Of a stretch of 7,446 nucleotides of DNA, positions 1-6,495 are shown one piece after another (the first letter of the stretch is position 1; the number at the start of each line of letters is the position of its first letter). Made by a program: the position numbers and the translations under genes. The DNA comes from Hyphomicrobiales bacterium. GTDB lineage: Bacteria; Pseudomonadota; Alphaproteobacteria; Rhizobiales; Aestuariivirgaceae. The stretch spans positions 1-7,446 of the forward strand of contig JALUFY010000296.1 of the NCBI GenBank assembly GCA_027051995.1. Reading direction: 5' to 3'. The notes under the pieces were generated by a model. It was not told the DNA's origin. It did no database searches and saw only the letters and a list, made by a program, of their open reading frames with translations.

Positions 1-55
1 GCCCCTTTCAGCGCGACCCCCGCGGATTGCTTGCGTATGGGGCGCGGGATGTCAT
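1..55 (-). pseudogene. Possible 5' end of a dGTPase (dgt) gene, interrupted by an in-frame TGA
   Basis: Reading leftward from an ATG at 55-53, the translation is MTSRAPYASNPRGSR followed by TGA at 10-8. The stretch RAPYAS(D/N)P..SR resembles the N-terminus I recall for alphaproteobacterial deoxyguanosinetriphosphate triphosphohydrolases, where SR is usually followed by GR. A dgt gene divergent from erpA is a common arrangement in this class, and erpA does start just to the right here. The stop sits at the position where glycine is expected. A run of five G just before it (plus-strand C17-C21) is also a possible indel site: with one G fewer the frame stays open to the window edge. Only 15 codons are visible, so the match could be chance, or the gene may start further left, outside the window. 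The stop and the fragment are seen; the family assignment is inference. Confidence 0.3.
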
Positions 56-95
56 GAGAGGCGCTTCCGCCCGGCGGGAGGATGCGCATGGGCGC

Positions 96-124
96 TTGAC
101 ACGCCGCGCGGGCGCGCCAACATG
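96..124 (+). promoter_or_regulatory. Candidate sigma-70-type promoter for erpA
   Basis: A perfect TTGACA at 96-101 is followed, at 16-17 nt spacing, by a poor -10 candidate (CAACAT at 118-123 or AACATG at 119-124). Transcription would then begin near 130. That supports erpA starting at 164 rather than at the upstream in-frame ATG at 122, which lies inside the promoter. The -35 match is strong and the -10 match is weak. Confidence 0.4.
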
Positions 125-163
125 GAGAACAGTTGTTTTCGCCGGAAAAGAGGAATCGGTTTC

Positions 164-493
164 ATGAGCGCCAATATAACCCTTACGGAGGCCGCCGCGA
201 AACGCATCAGGGAGATTCTGGAGGACGAGCCCGGCAAGGGGGCGCTGCGCGTGGCCGTGCAGGGCGGCGGATGTTCGGGCTTTCAGTATGACTTCGAGAT
301 CGCCGAAGGCCCCGGGGAAGGCGACGAGGTGATCGAGCGCGACGGGGCCGTGGTGGTGATCGATGCCGCCTCCCTGCCCTTTCTGCTGGGCGCGACGGTG
401 GATTTCGAGGATTCGCTGGCCGGATCGCATTTCAAGGTGGACAACCCCAACGCCACCAGCTCCTGCGGCTGCGGAGTGAGCTTTTCCATCTGA
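164..493 (+). CDS. erpA: Iron-sulfur cluster insertion protein ErpA (HesB/IscA A-type carrier)
   Basis: This is a 109-residue A-type iron-sulfur carrier, a normal length for the family. In the cytoplasm such proteins accept clusters from the scaffold system and pass them to apo-enzymes. The three expected cysteine ligands are present: C37 in GGGCSGFQYDF, and C101 and C103 in the C-terminal SSCGCGVSF motif. The middle also fits the fold (VIDAASLPFLLGATVDFEDSL, about residues 65-85, including the family's DxxS/LxxLxGxxxDF pattern). The start at 164 is chosen because AAGAGGA at 148-154 sits 9 nt upstream and because homology begins at MSANITLTEAA. The in-frame ATG at 122 lacks a ribosome-binding site and overlaps the likely promoter. 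The gene could also be called an IscA/SufA-like protein. The ErpA label rests on overall similarity and on the probable divergent dgt neighbour. Confidence 0.93.
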   Translation: MSANITLTEAAAKRIREILEDEPGKGALRVAVQGGGCSGFQYDFEIAEGPGEGDEVIERDGAVVVIDAASLPFLLGATVDFEDSLAGSHFKVDNPNATSSCGCGVSFSI

Positions 494-514
494 CGCAGCG
501 TGGAAAGATGCCGG

Positions 515-530
515 TTAAGCCTTCATTAAC
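515..530 (+). promoter_or_regulatory. Full CtrA-type box, TTAA-N7-TTAAC, with adjacent GANTC sites
   Basis: TTAA at 515-518, seven bases (GCCTTCA), then TTAAC at 526-530 exactly match the consensus bound by the alphaproteobacterial cell-cycle regulator CtrA. Two GANTC sites, the target of the CcrM methyltransferase, follow closely: GAATC at 539-543 and GATTC at 554-558. The box lies 121 bp before the autotransporter start and 22 bp after the erpA stop, so the autotransporter is the likely target. The motif is seen directly; control by CtrA is inferred. No confident -10 element could be assigned. Confidence 0.55.
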
Positions 531-532
531 TC

Positions 533-552
533 CACTTTGAATCACTTTGTTA
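533..552 (+). repeat. Two 10-bp direct repeats, CACTTTGaat / CACTTTGtta
   Basis: CACTTTG occurs at 533-539 and again at 543-549, exactly one helical turn apart, immediately downstream of the CtrA-type box. Such in-phase repeats are a typical shape for binding sites of OmpR/PhoB-like regulators. No regulator can be named from this alone, and with only two copies chance is possible. Confidence 0.4.
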
Positions 553-650
553 GGATTCCGTTGATATTTTGAGCCCCGGTATCGCGGCGGCGCTCGGGAG
601 GGCGCTTTCGCGGCACATGGTTTGTATGCGTTATTTCTTGTTGGGGCGTC

Positions 651-2231
651 ATGTTCATCGGAAAATCAGTTGCCTGGACGGGCTGCGCGCTGGCGGCTCT
701 GTCCATGTTCGCCTCTTTTCCCGCGCGGGCGGAAGACACTTTCTGTTACGTCATGCAGGACAGGGCGCAAATGCGCGGCGGCGAGCCCGGAGGCGGTGAT
801 GTGCCGCTGAAGCAGGGCTGCACAGACATCACCTTGAAGACCGGCCACTCCTTCAAGGATTTCATCCTGGATACCAGCACGGACGGGCGGGCCAAGGCCG
901 GTTTTCGGGTTCTGGCCGGCCGTGATTCCAATTCGCCGCCGCCAATGCGGGCGCGTTTATGGCTGGATGGGCGCGCATATGACCTTGGCACGCTGGGCGG
1001 AGACATGAGCGTGGCGCTGGCGGTGAGCCGCCGCGGCGCTGTCGTCGTCGGCCAGAGCGAGAACAGACGGCACAAGATGCGCGCTTTCCGCTGGACGCGG
1101 CGTACCGGAATGCAGACGATCGGTCAATGGCTTGGCAGATGGTCAAGGGACGGCCGGCGGCTGCGCGGCTGGACGCTGCAATCGGCGGTGGCCGTCAACA
1201 GCGATGGCAGTGTGGTCCATGGCTTGGGGATGAACAGCAGCGGAGAGGCCACGCAATGGGTGGCTCGGCGCGGCTCCGGCCTCATCGGGCTGGGAGGCCG
1301 GGACGGCCTTGGCGGGTCGCTCGGCAGGATCGTTGAGTTGCGCGGTTTCTCCCTTTCGCAATTCAACGTGTTTCTGCATGGCCTGCACGGGCGGCCCGCG
1401 CAAAGGCGCAAGGGCGCCGGGCGCTGGTGCGCATGGAGCGCCGGGGACGTTGGACATGACGGCTGGAAAGACCGGGACGACCTCTTCGGCCTTGGCGAAA
1501 TCGGTTTGTGCTGGCGGCCTTCGGATGATGTCGTGGTCTCCTTTTCCGCCGGCGGACGCTGGCTGAAGCGCAAGGCAGCGCTTGGCGGCGGCGTGCGCCA
1601 GAACGGCATCATCGGCATGGCGGAAATCCAGGCGCGCATGGGCGCTCCGCTCGGCGCGCCCCTGTGGCTGATCGGATCGCTGTCTGGCGGCTGGGCGGAC
1701 ACGCGCATCAGGCGCGGCTATCTGAACGGCGGCTGGGCGGATATCTCCACCGGCGATACGGATATCCGCGACATCGGTTTTCGCGGGCGTTTCGAATGGG
1801 AAGGCGCGGCGCGCACCGGCGTTGTTTCCTGGACGCCCTTCTTGGAGTTTTCCGTCTCGCATTCGCGCATGGACGGCTATACGGAGCATGGCGGCGGCTT
1901 TCCGGCGCGTTTTGCCGCCATGAGCGAAACGGTGCATGAACTGCGCGGCGGGTTTGATCTGGAAGCGCCGCTCAATGACCGGGTGTCATTGCACGCCAGT
2001 TTGCAGGGCGTTCACCGCTTCGAGAAGCGCGGCAAGGGGATGAGCGGCGAGGTCATGGGGCTTTTCGCCTTCAGCACGCGGGGGCGCAAATACAAGCGCG
2101 ACTGGCTGCGCGGCGGCGTCGGGCTGGATTTCGCCGCCGGGCCGGGCACCATCTCCGTGACCATGAACGCCACGACGAAGGGCGAAGCGCCTACGCTGTG
2201 GGGCAATATCGGCTATCAGGTGAATTTCTGA
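651..2231 (+). CDS. HAF-repeat autotransporter, outer-membrane beta-barrel protein
   Basis: A 526-aa secreted protein. It starts with a signal peptide (hydrophobic core about residues 8-23, likely cleavage after A25-R-A27). The short passenger contains two HAF-type extracellular repeats: about 109-160 (DLGTLGG...AVSRRGAVVVGQS...RAFRW) and about 176-217 (AVAVNSDGSVV...ATQWV...IGLGG). From about 235-255 onward it has the alternating aromatic and glycine pattern of an autotransporter beta-domain (RRGYLNGGWADISTG, DGYTEHGGGFPARF, HRFEKRGKG, MNATTKGEAP). It ends in VNF, the C-terminal phenylalanine expected for assembly by the BAM machinery. The mature protein has four cysteines (C32, C57, C260, C287), so disulfides are possible. 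The start at 651 is favoured by the signal peptide, although the ribosome-binding site is poor (GGGG at 643-646). The passenger is short and no catalytic motif is visible. The function could be adhesion or a surface structure, but this is not shown. Confidence 0.82.
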   Translation: MFIGKSVAWTGCALAALSMFASFPARAEDTFCYVMQDRAQMRGGEPGGGDVPLKQGCTDITLKTGHSFKDFILDTSTDGRAKAGFRVLAGRDSNSPPPMRARLWLDGRAYDLGTLGGDMSVALAVSRRGAVVVGQSENRRHKMRAFRWTRRTGMQTIGQWLGRWSRDGRRLRGWTLQSAVAVNSDGSVVHGLGMNSSGEATQWVARRGSGLIGLGGRDGLGGSLGRIVELRGFSLSQFNVFLHGLHGRPAQRRKGAGRWCAWSAGDVGHDGWKDRDDLFGLGEIGLCWRPSDDVVVSFSAGGRWLKRKAALGGGVRQNGIIGMAEIQARMGAPLGAPLWLIGSLSGGWADTRIRRGYLNGGWADISTGDTDIRDIGFRGRFEWEGAARTGVVSWTPFLEFSVSHSRMDGYTEHGGGFPARFAAMSETVHELRGGFDLEAPLNDRVSLHASLQGVHRFEKRGKGMSGEVMGLFAFSTRGRKYKRDWLRGGVGLDFAAGPGTISVTMNATTKGEAPTLWGNIGYQVNF

Positions 2232-2250
2232 CAGGCGGCGTCAACGCCTG
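2232..2250 (+). terminator. Hairpin after the autotransporter gene, weak terminator candidate
   Basis: CAGGCG at 2232-2237 pairs with CGCCTG at 2245-2250 around a 7-nt loop, directly after the stop codon. There is no T-tract after the stem, so intrinsic termination is doubtful. It may only be an RNA-end stabilising hairpin. Confidence 0.3.
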
Positions 2251-2359
2251 ATGAAGATATGCGCCATGAATTGCCCGGCCGGATTAACGCTTATGCAAAG
2301 CTTTACGCCTATTCTGGCCTTCGTTTTCCACATCAACGCCGCTTGACCAAGAGTATGCC

Positions 2360-2539
2360 ATGAATTTTCTCCTCCGTTTCAGGGATGATCAATCCGGCGC
2401 GACCGCCATTGAATATGGCCTGATCGCCGTCGCCATTGGCGCGGTTCTGATCGCAACCATGCCGTCGCTCAAGACCAATCTTGGCGCGCTTTACACAAAT
2501 GTGACCAGCGGCATCAGCAGCGTGGTCAGCGGCGGCTGA
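2360..2539 (+). CDS. Flp family type IVb pilin
   Basis: A 59-aa prepilin. A short polar leader (MNFLLRFRDDQSG) is followed by ATAIEYGLIAVAIGAVLIAT, the hallmark of Flp/Fap pilins: a prepilin-peptidase site after G13, then Glu at +5 and Tyr at +6 of the mature chain, within a hydrophobic helix. The mature pilin would be 46 residues with a Ser/Gly-rich end (SGISSVVSGG). In the family, these subunits are processed by a CpaA/TadV-type peptidase, exported by the Tad secretion machinery and polymerised into fibres for attachment. The start at 2360 has AAGAG at 2349-2353 as its ribosome-binding site. An out-of-frame ATG at 2355 would encode only two codons. No tad/cpa genes lie in this window, so the pilin is an orphan here. 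Upstream, TTAAC at 2284-2288 is half of a CtrA box and TATTCT at 2310-2315 is a possible -10. Confidence 0.9.
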   Translation: MNFLLRFRDDQSGATAIEYGLIAVAIGAVLIATMPSLKTNLGALYTNVTSGISSVVSGG

Positions 2540-2549
2540 TCGCGGATCA
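2537..2549. repeat. 13-bp inverted repeat joining the two convergent stop codons
   Basis: TGATC-GCG-GATCA is symmetric and contains the pilin stop (TGA, + strand, 2537-2539) and the deacylase stop (TGA read on the - strand, 2549-2547). The stem is only 5 bp with a 3-nt loop, so it is too weak to count as a bidirectional terminator by itself. Confidence 0.35.
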
Positions 2550-3656
2550 ATCGGTCATCAAACGCCCCTTTACGCGGCCCGGCAGGGGGGTTGTTCCCTG
2601 TATCTTGGCGATGGTGTCGCGTGCGTGGACGAAATGATGCAGATTGCGGGTGAACAGGCGGCCGCCTGAAGCGGCTTTCACCGGCGTGCGGCGCATGGTC
2701 ATCGGGTCAACGATCTCCGCGACCGGATCGCCCGGCTCGACCATCTCTCCCCTTTCACGCTTGTAGACGAGCACACCGCCCGTGGGCGCGCGGACGATCT
2801 CCGTGGCCTCGAAGGGGGCCGCGATGCCGGTGAAAGGCGCGGCTTGCGCCTCGCCGGTGATCAGGCCGCGCAGAACGAGAAAATCATAAATGGCGCGGGC
2901 ATCCTTTCGCGCCAGTTCATCGGAGACATCCCGCTGGCCGCGCAGCTCCACGGTGACGGTTTCCGGCAGGATGCAGGGGACATCCGCCTCGCGCAGGGCG
3001 ATGAAAGGCGCGGCCACGGTCTCCTCGAAGGCGTTGCCGCCGGAGTGGCGGGCCAGCATGACGACGCTGGCGTCCAGCAGGGCGGCCAGCGGCTCCAGGG
3101 CCGGCCAGCAATCGGGATCCACATAGAGATGCAGCTCGGCGTCCAGATCGGTGTGCAGATCAAGCACGATATCGGCGTCATGCGCCAGACGCATGAGCAT
3201 GAGTTTCTGCGCCTCGTCCGCCGCGTTGGGCTGGGTCCCGCGCAGATATTCGCCAACGATGCGGCGCGCCCTTTGCGTATTGAGCGCGGGATCGGGGCCG
3301 AAGTCCTTTTCTTTCGCCATGACGGCGTCCGTTCCATCCGGCCAGAAGCGGTTGAAGTTGCGCCCCGATGGCAGATGGTGGCGGCCCATGTGATGATCCA
3401 GCAGCATTTGCGCAAGACCAATGGGATTGGCCGCCGGAACGAGAACGATCTCACCGATGATGTTTCCCAGCCTTTCAGCCTCCTCCAGCAGGGCGCGCAG
3501 GTGCTGGGCGCAGAGCATGGCGGGGATTTCATCTGCGTGGGTGGAGGCCTGAACGTAGGCTTTGCGCCCCTGCCCCGCCCGGCCAAAGCGGCACAGGGTG
3601 ATCGCATGAGCCGTTCCGGGAGAAAAAGGTGGCAGGGCGAGGGTTTCACAGGGCAT
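2547..3656 (-). CDS. Succinylglutamate desuccinylase/aspartoacylase (AstE/AspA) family zinc deacylase
   Basis: A 369-aa cytoplasmic protein of the M14-like AstE/AspA family, whose members hydrolyse N-acyl amino acids with one catalytic zinc. The zinc ligands are visible as H40 and E43 in STHADE and H168 in VLDLHTD. Substrate-site motifs NPIG (77-80) and SGRNFNRFWP (97-106) are intact, and E237 in VTVELRG is a good candidate general base. From about residue 275 a C-terminal lipoyl-like beta domain is present (APTGGVLVYKRERGEMVEPGDPVAEIVDP region), as in many bacterial relatives. The start at 3656 has GGAG 8 nt upstream (3665-3668). It lies 59 bp after nhaD in the same direction, so co-transcription is plausible. 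The acyl substrate cannot be read from sequence: there are no arginine-succinyltransferase (ast) or ectoine-degradation genes in view, so no symbol is given. Confidence 0.85.
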   Translation of the reverse strand: MPCETLALPPFSPGTAHAITLCRFGRAGQGRKAYVQASTHADEIPAMLCAQHLRALLEEAERLGNIIGEIVLVPAANPIGLAQMLLDHHMGRHHLPSGRNFNRFWPDGTDAVMAKEKDFGPDPALNTQRARRIVGEYLRGTQPNAADEAQKLMLMRLAHDADIVLDLHTDLDAELHLYVDPDCWPALEPLAALLDASVVMLARHSGGNAFEETVAAPFIALREADVPCILPETVTVELRGQRDVSDELARKDARAIYDFLVLRGLITGEAQAAPFTGIAAPFEATEIVRAPTGGVLVYKRERGEMVEPGDPVAEIVDPMTMRRTPVKAASGGRLFTRNLHHFVHARDTIAKIQGTTPLPGRVKGRLMTD

Positions 3657-3707
3657 GGCGCGAGCTCCATTCTGACGGGATCATGCCGCCATTATGGCCC
3701 TGAAGCC

Positions 3708-3735
3708 CTCAGGCCTCAATGGCTCAAGGCCTCAA
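3708..3735. repeat. Short near-tandem repeat across the nhaD stop codon
   Basis: CTCAGGCCTCAA (3708-3719) is followed after TGG by CTCAAGGCCTCAA (3723-3735). AGGCCTCAA is repeated exactly with a 16-bp period. The repeat straddles the nhaD stop (3718-3716) and affects the last codons of the antiporter. It also overlaps a bulged stem, GGCCCTGA (3696-3703) with TCAGGCC (3709-3715), in the gap before the deacylase gene. It looks like local slippage rather than a functional element. Confidence 0.4.
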
Positions 3736-5149
3736 CGCCGCGTGTGAACAGATCCGCATTCAACCACATGTGTGTGAGGATGGATGCGGCATAGCCAAGG
3801 GCCACGGCCCAGCTCCATTTCAGGTGCTTGAAGAAGGTGTAATGCTCCTTGCCGACGCCCATGAGGGCCACGCCGGCGGCCGAGCCGATGGAGAGCATCG
3901 AGCCGCCGACGCCGGCGGTGAGCGTAATCAGCAGCCACTGGCCGTCCGACATGGACGGATCCATGGTCAGCACGGCGAACATCAGCGGGATGTTGTCCAC
4001 AATGGCGGAGAGAGCGCCGATGATGGTGTTGGCCGCCGTGGGGCCCATGCCGACATAGAGCGCCTGGCTCATCTTGGCCAGATAGCCGATGACGCCCAAC
4101 CCGCCGACGGCGAAGATGATGCCGAAGAAGAACAGCAGGGTGTCCCATTCCACCCGCTCCATGACCTTGAAGGAATCAAGCAGGATGTCGTCGCGGTTCT
4201 CCAGCTTGCGGCGGGTGACGCGCATCTTGAAGAAGTAGCTGAACATGGCCAGATAGCCCAGGCCGGTCATCATGCCGAGCGCGGGCGGAAGATGCAGGAA
4301 GTTGCGGTAGCTGACCGCCGTGACGATGGTGGCGGCGAACAGCGCGATCACCGCCCATGCGCCCGGCTTCATGCGGGCCTCGCCCTCCCCCGCCTTGGGC
4401 GTCACCTTGGGCACAGCAAAATGCATGATGGCGGCGGGAACGACGAAATTGACCAGCGAGGGGATGAAGAGGGCGAAGAACTCGGTGAACTCCAGCTTGC
4501 CCTTCTGCCAGACCATGAGGGTGGTGATGTCGCCAAAGGGCGAATAGGCGCCGCCGGCGTTGGCGGCCACCACGACATTGATGCAGGCCAGGGCGATGAA
4601 GGCCGGGTTCTTCACACCCACGGCCATGACCACGGCGCCAAGCACCAGGGAGGTGGTCAGGTTGTCCAGCAGGGGCGAGAGAAAGAAGGCGATGAAGCCC
4701 GTCAGCCAGAATAGCTTGCGGTAGCTCAGGCCAAGGGAGATGAGCTTTTCGCGCAGGGCGACGAAGACGCGGCGCTCCTCCAGGGTGTTCACATAGGTGA
4801 TGGCGACCAGAAGAAAGAGGAACAACTCGCCGTATTCCAGCATGGTGTGCTTGGCCACGGCGGAAACCAGCTCCTGCTTGCCGGAGCCAAGATAGGCCAG
4901 CCCGATGAGGAACCAGATGATGCCGCCGGCCAGCATGACCGGCTTTGACTTGCGCATGTGCGTGGCTTCCTCGAAGATCACCAGCATGTAGGCGATGAGG
5001 AAGACCAACAGGGCGATGACGCCATAGATATTGCTGGTGAGATCCAGCATCTGGGCCTGGGCGGCCTCGCTTTCCGCTGAGGCGAAAGCGGCGGGCGCGG
5101 CCATGACGAAAGCGGACATCCCCGCAAGGAGGGCCATCAGGAAGCGCAT
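3716..5149 (-). CDS. nhaD: Sodium:proton antiporter NhaD
   Basis: A 477-aa inner-membrane protein of the ion-transporter superfamily, exporting Na+ (and usually Li+) in exchange for H+. The N-terminus looks like a cleavable signal peptide (about residues 1-24, AAPAAFASAES), followed by about a dozen hydrophobic segments. Family signatures are clear in both halves: LSPLLDNLTTSL (158-169) and NAGGAYSPFGDITTLMVWQ (197-215) in the first, and ALSAIVDNIPLMFA (379-392) and GSMLSIGSAAGVALMG (416-431) in the second. The paired DN motifs fit the inverted repeat of this fold. The start at 5149 is the first ATG that gives a complete signal peptide, but the upstream Shine-Dalgarno sequence is weak (GGGGATT). 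The deacylase gene follows 59 bp downstream on the same strand. An arsenite-permease relative is less likely given the NAGGAYSPFGD motif and the length. Confidence 0.93.
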   Translation of the reverse strand: MRFLMALLAGMSAFVMAAPAAFASAESEAAQAQMLDLTSNIYGVIALLVFLIAYMLVIFEEATHMRKSKPVMLAGGIIWFLIGLAYLGSGKQELVSAVAKHTMLEYGELFLFLLVAITYVNTLEERRVFVALREKLISLGLSYRKLFWLTGFIAFFLSPLLDNLTTSLVLGAVVMAVGVKNPAFIALACINVVVAANAGGAYSPFGDITTLMVWQKGKLEFTEFFALFIPSLVNFVVPAAIMHFAVPKVTPKAGEGEARMKPGAWAVIALFAATIVTAVSYRNFLHLPPALGMMTGLGYLAMFSYFFKMRVTRRKLENRDDILLDSFKVMERVEWDTLLFFFGIIFAVGGLGVIGYLAKMSQALYVGMGPTAANTIIGALSAIVDNIPLMFAVLTMDPSMSDGQWLLITLTAGVGGSMLSIGSAAGVALMGVGKEHYTFFKHLKWSWAVALGYAASILTHMWLNADLFTRGVEALSH

Positions 5150-5247
5150 GTCGAAGAATCCCCGATTGAATGGCGAGAAAAACTGCCCTCTTGTGACTCG
5201 CCCGGCCCTTCATGGCAAGGGGGTTAAAGAGCCTTGTCCGGCGTTTT
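5150..5247 (-). promoter_or_regulatory. nhaD leader with alternative hairpins
   Basis: On the nhaD strand, CAAGG (5236-5232) can pair with CCTTG (5220-5216). The overlapping segment CCCTT (5221-5217) can instead pair with AAGGG (5210-5206), so the two stems exclude each other. Nearer the gene, GGCGAG (5202-5197) pairs with CTCGCC (5177-5172) across a loop that includes TTTTT (5182-5178). Mutually exclusive stems before a cation antiporter recall riboswitch-type leaders. I could not match the sequence to any known Li+ or Na+ riboswitch consensus from memory. The pairings are seen; the function is inference. No promoter could be assigned. Confidence 0.3.
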
Positions 5248-5268
5248 CCGGCGGCGGGCGGCCGCCGG
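5248..5268 (-). terminator. GC-rich hairpin after the glutathione S-transferase gene
   Basis: CCGGCGGC (5248-5255) and GCCGCCGG (5261-5268) form a perfect 8-bp inverted repeat with a 5-nt loop, 6 bp beyond the GST stop. The stem is strong, but in the GST direction it is followed by AAAAC instead of T residues. It may pause or protect the transcript more than terminate it, and it separates GST from nhaD. Confidence 0.35.
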
Positions 5269-5274
5269 CCATGG

Positions 5275-5934
5275 TCAGTCCTCGTAAGCCTCGATCACCC
5301 ACGGCTCGGCCCGGGCCTTGCCTTCCCATTCCCGCCAGGCGGGCAGCGCCATGACGGCATCCATGTAGGCCTGCGCGGCGGGCGGGCGCGGCAGGTCATA
5401 GACATGGAAGCGGCTGACCACGGGGGCGAACATGGCGTCGGCGTTGCCGAATGTTCCGCCGAAGAGGAACGGGCCGCCTGATTCCCGCAAGGCCTGCTCC
5501 CAGATATCGCAAATGCGGGCAACATCCTTCAGAACGGCGGCGGAAACCTGCCTTTTGGCCACAGGGCGGCGCATGTTCATGCCGCACTCGCCGCGCAGCG
5601 CGGGGAAGCCGGCGTGCATTTCGGCGGCCATGGCGCGGGCGCGGGCGCGCGCCCCGGCATCTTCCGGCCACAGGCCTTTTCGCGGAAAAAGATCGGCGAT
5701 GTATTCCAAAATGGCCAGGCTCTCGGCCAGAACGAGGCCGTCATGATGCAGCACGGGCACTTTCGCCGTGGGCGAGACTTCGGCCAGGCGCGGGGTGCCC
5801 CGGTAGGCGGGCGTGCCCATACCCTCGCCGAAGGGGATGACCTCTTCATCGAAGTCCACCCCGGCGGCGCGCATGGCGATCCACGGGCGCAGCGACCAGG
5901 ATGAATAATTGCGGTTTCCGATATAGAGCTTCAT
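5275..5934 (-). CDS. Glutathione S-transferase family protein
   Basis: A 219-aa cytosolic GST-like protein of standard length. The N-terminal thioredoxin fold begins MKLYIGNRNYSSWSLRPW. S11 or S12 is the likely residue that activates the glutathione thiol, as in the NYSSWSLR subgroup. The cis-proline segment KVPVL (58-62) and the ES pair (71-72, in LAESLAILEYI), which holds the glutamyl part of glutathione, are intact. An all-helical C-terminal domain follows from about residue 90 (FLFGG.FGNADAMFAPVVSRF is typical). I choose the second ATG, at 5934, because AAGGGAG lies 6 nt before it; the ATG at 5940 directly abuts that site with no spacing. The SpoIIAA-like gene ends 62 bp upstream on the same strand, so the two may share a transcript. 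The substrate is unknown. Confidence 0.9.
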   Translation of the reverse strand: MKLYIGNRNYSSWSLRPWIAMRAAGVDFDEEVIPFGEGMGTPAYRGTPRLAEVSPTAKVPVLHHDGLVLAESLAILEYIADLFPRKGLWPEDAGARARARAMAAEMHAGFPALRGECGMNMRRPVAKRQVSAAVLKDVARICDIWEQALRESGGPFLFGGTFGNADAMFAPVVSRFHVYDLPRPPAAQAYMDAVMALPAWREWEGKARAEPWVIEAYED

Positions 5935-5996
5935 GGCCATCTCCCTTTGCTATCCGGCTGGCGGGAGACGGCGGCGTCTGCTGGCGCCCGCGCACC

Positions 5997-6404
5997 TCAG
6001 GTGGCGCGCTTCTTGTGGCAAACCGGCTCGCCATCCTTGTCAACCGCGTGTTCGGTCAACCAGTTCCATGCTTCCTCGCACTGGTCAAGGGTGAAGGCCT
6101 TCACGTCTCCGGCGAAAATGGCCTGCAAGGCGGCGAGAACGGCGGAGAGCCATTTCTCCTTCGTGACCACGGCGATGCGCGAGAAATCGTCCCAGTGGCG
6201 GAAGGCGAAGGCCGTGTCCTCCCACAGAACAGCCGGATCGACGGGGCCGATGTCCTCGACGACTTCCAGAAGGCGGGCGCGGCCCCGGCGGGCGATGAAC
6301 CGCTCGGTCTTGCCGCGAATGGCCTCGTATTGAGCGCGCTCAACCCGGCCGTTGACGATCAGCTCGATAACGTCCTGAGCATCGTGTTCGTGATATTCAA
6401 GCAT
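5997..6404 (-). CDS. SpoIIAA-like (STAS-fold) domain protein
   Basis: A 135-aa soluble protein whose whole length fits the SpoIIAA-like family related to STAS domains. Visible family features are a beta-rich start (DVIELIVNGRVERAQYEAI, 11-29), a central strand LLEVVEDIG (45-53), FRHWDDFSRIAVVTKEKWL (68-86), and the closing FAGDVKAFTLDQCEEAWNWL segment (97-116). Members are mostly small single-domain proteins of unclear role, sometimes membrane-associated or stress-linked. No phospho-acceptor serine is evident, so an anti-sigma-antagonist function should not be assumed. The start at 6404 has AAGGA 7 nt upstream (6412-6416). An in-frame ATG at 6449 would add 15 residues but has no ribosome-binding site. 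The gene lies between an unknown small gene and GST on the same strand. Confidence 0.82.
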   Translation of the reverse strand: MLEYHEHDAQDVIELIVNGRVERAQYEAIRGKTERFIARRGRARLLEVVEDIGPVDPAVLWEDTAFAFRHWDDFSRIAVVTKEKWLSAVLAALQAIFAGDVKAFTLDQCEEAWNWLTEHAVDKDGEPVCHKKRAT

Positions 6405-6495
6405 GGCGCCGTCCTTTCCGTATATTTTCCCTCTCCCCTTCCTGTTCATATGGGGAGTGACGGGCCAGGCGCAAAGGGGCGGCGCGAGCGGCCGG

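Noticed and set aside
122..163. In-frame upstream ATG extending ErpA by 14 residues
   Set aside because: It overlaps the predicted promoter -10, lacks a ribosome-binding site, and family homology begins at 164.
1143..1937. Long - strand open frame inside the autotransporter gene
   Set aside because: The + strand frame has a signal peptide, HAF motifs and a beta-barrel ending in Phe; the opposite frame shows no domain.
2844..3794. Long + strand open frame opposite the deacylase gene
   Set aside because: It is a shadow of the strongly supported - strand zinc deacylase, with no recognisable motifs of its own.
3719..4714. Long + strand open frame opposite nhaD
   Set aside because: Its Gly/His/Glu-rich composition is what the complement of a membrane-protein gene gives; nhaD is certain on the other strand.
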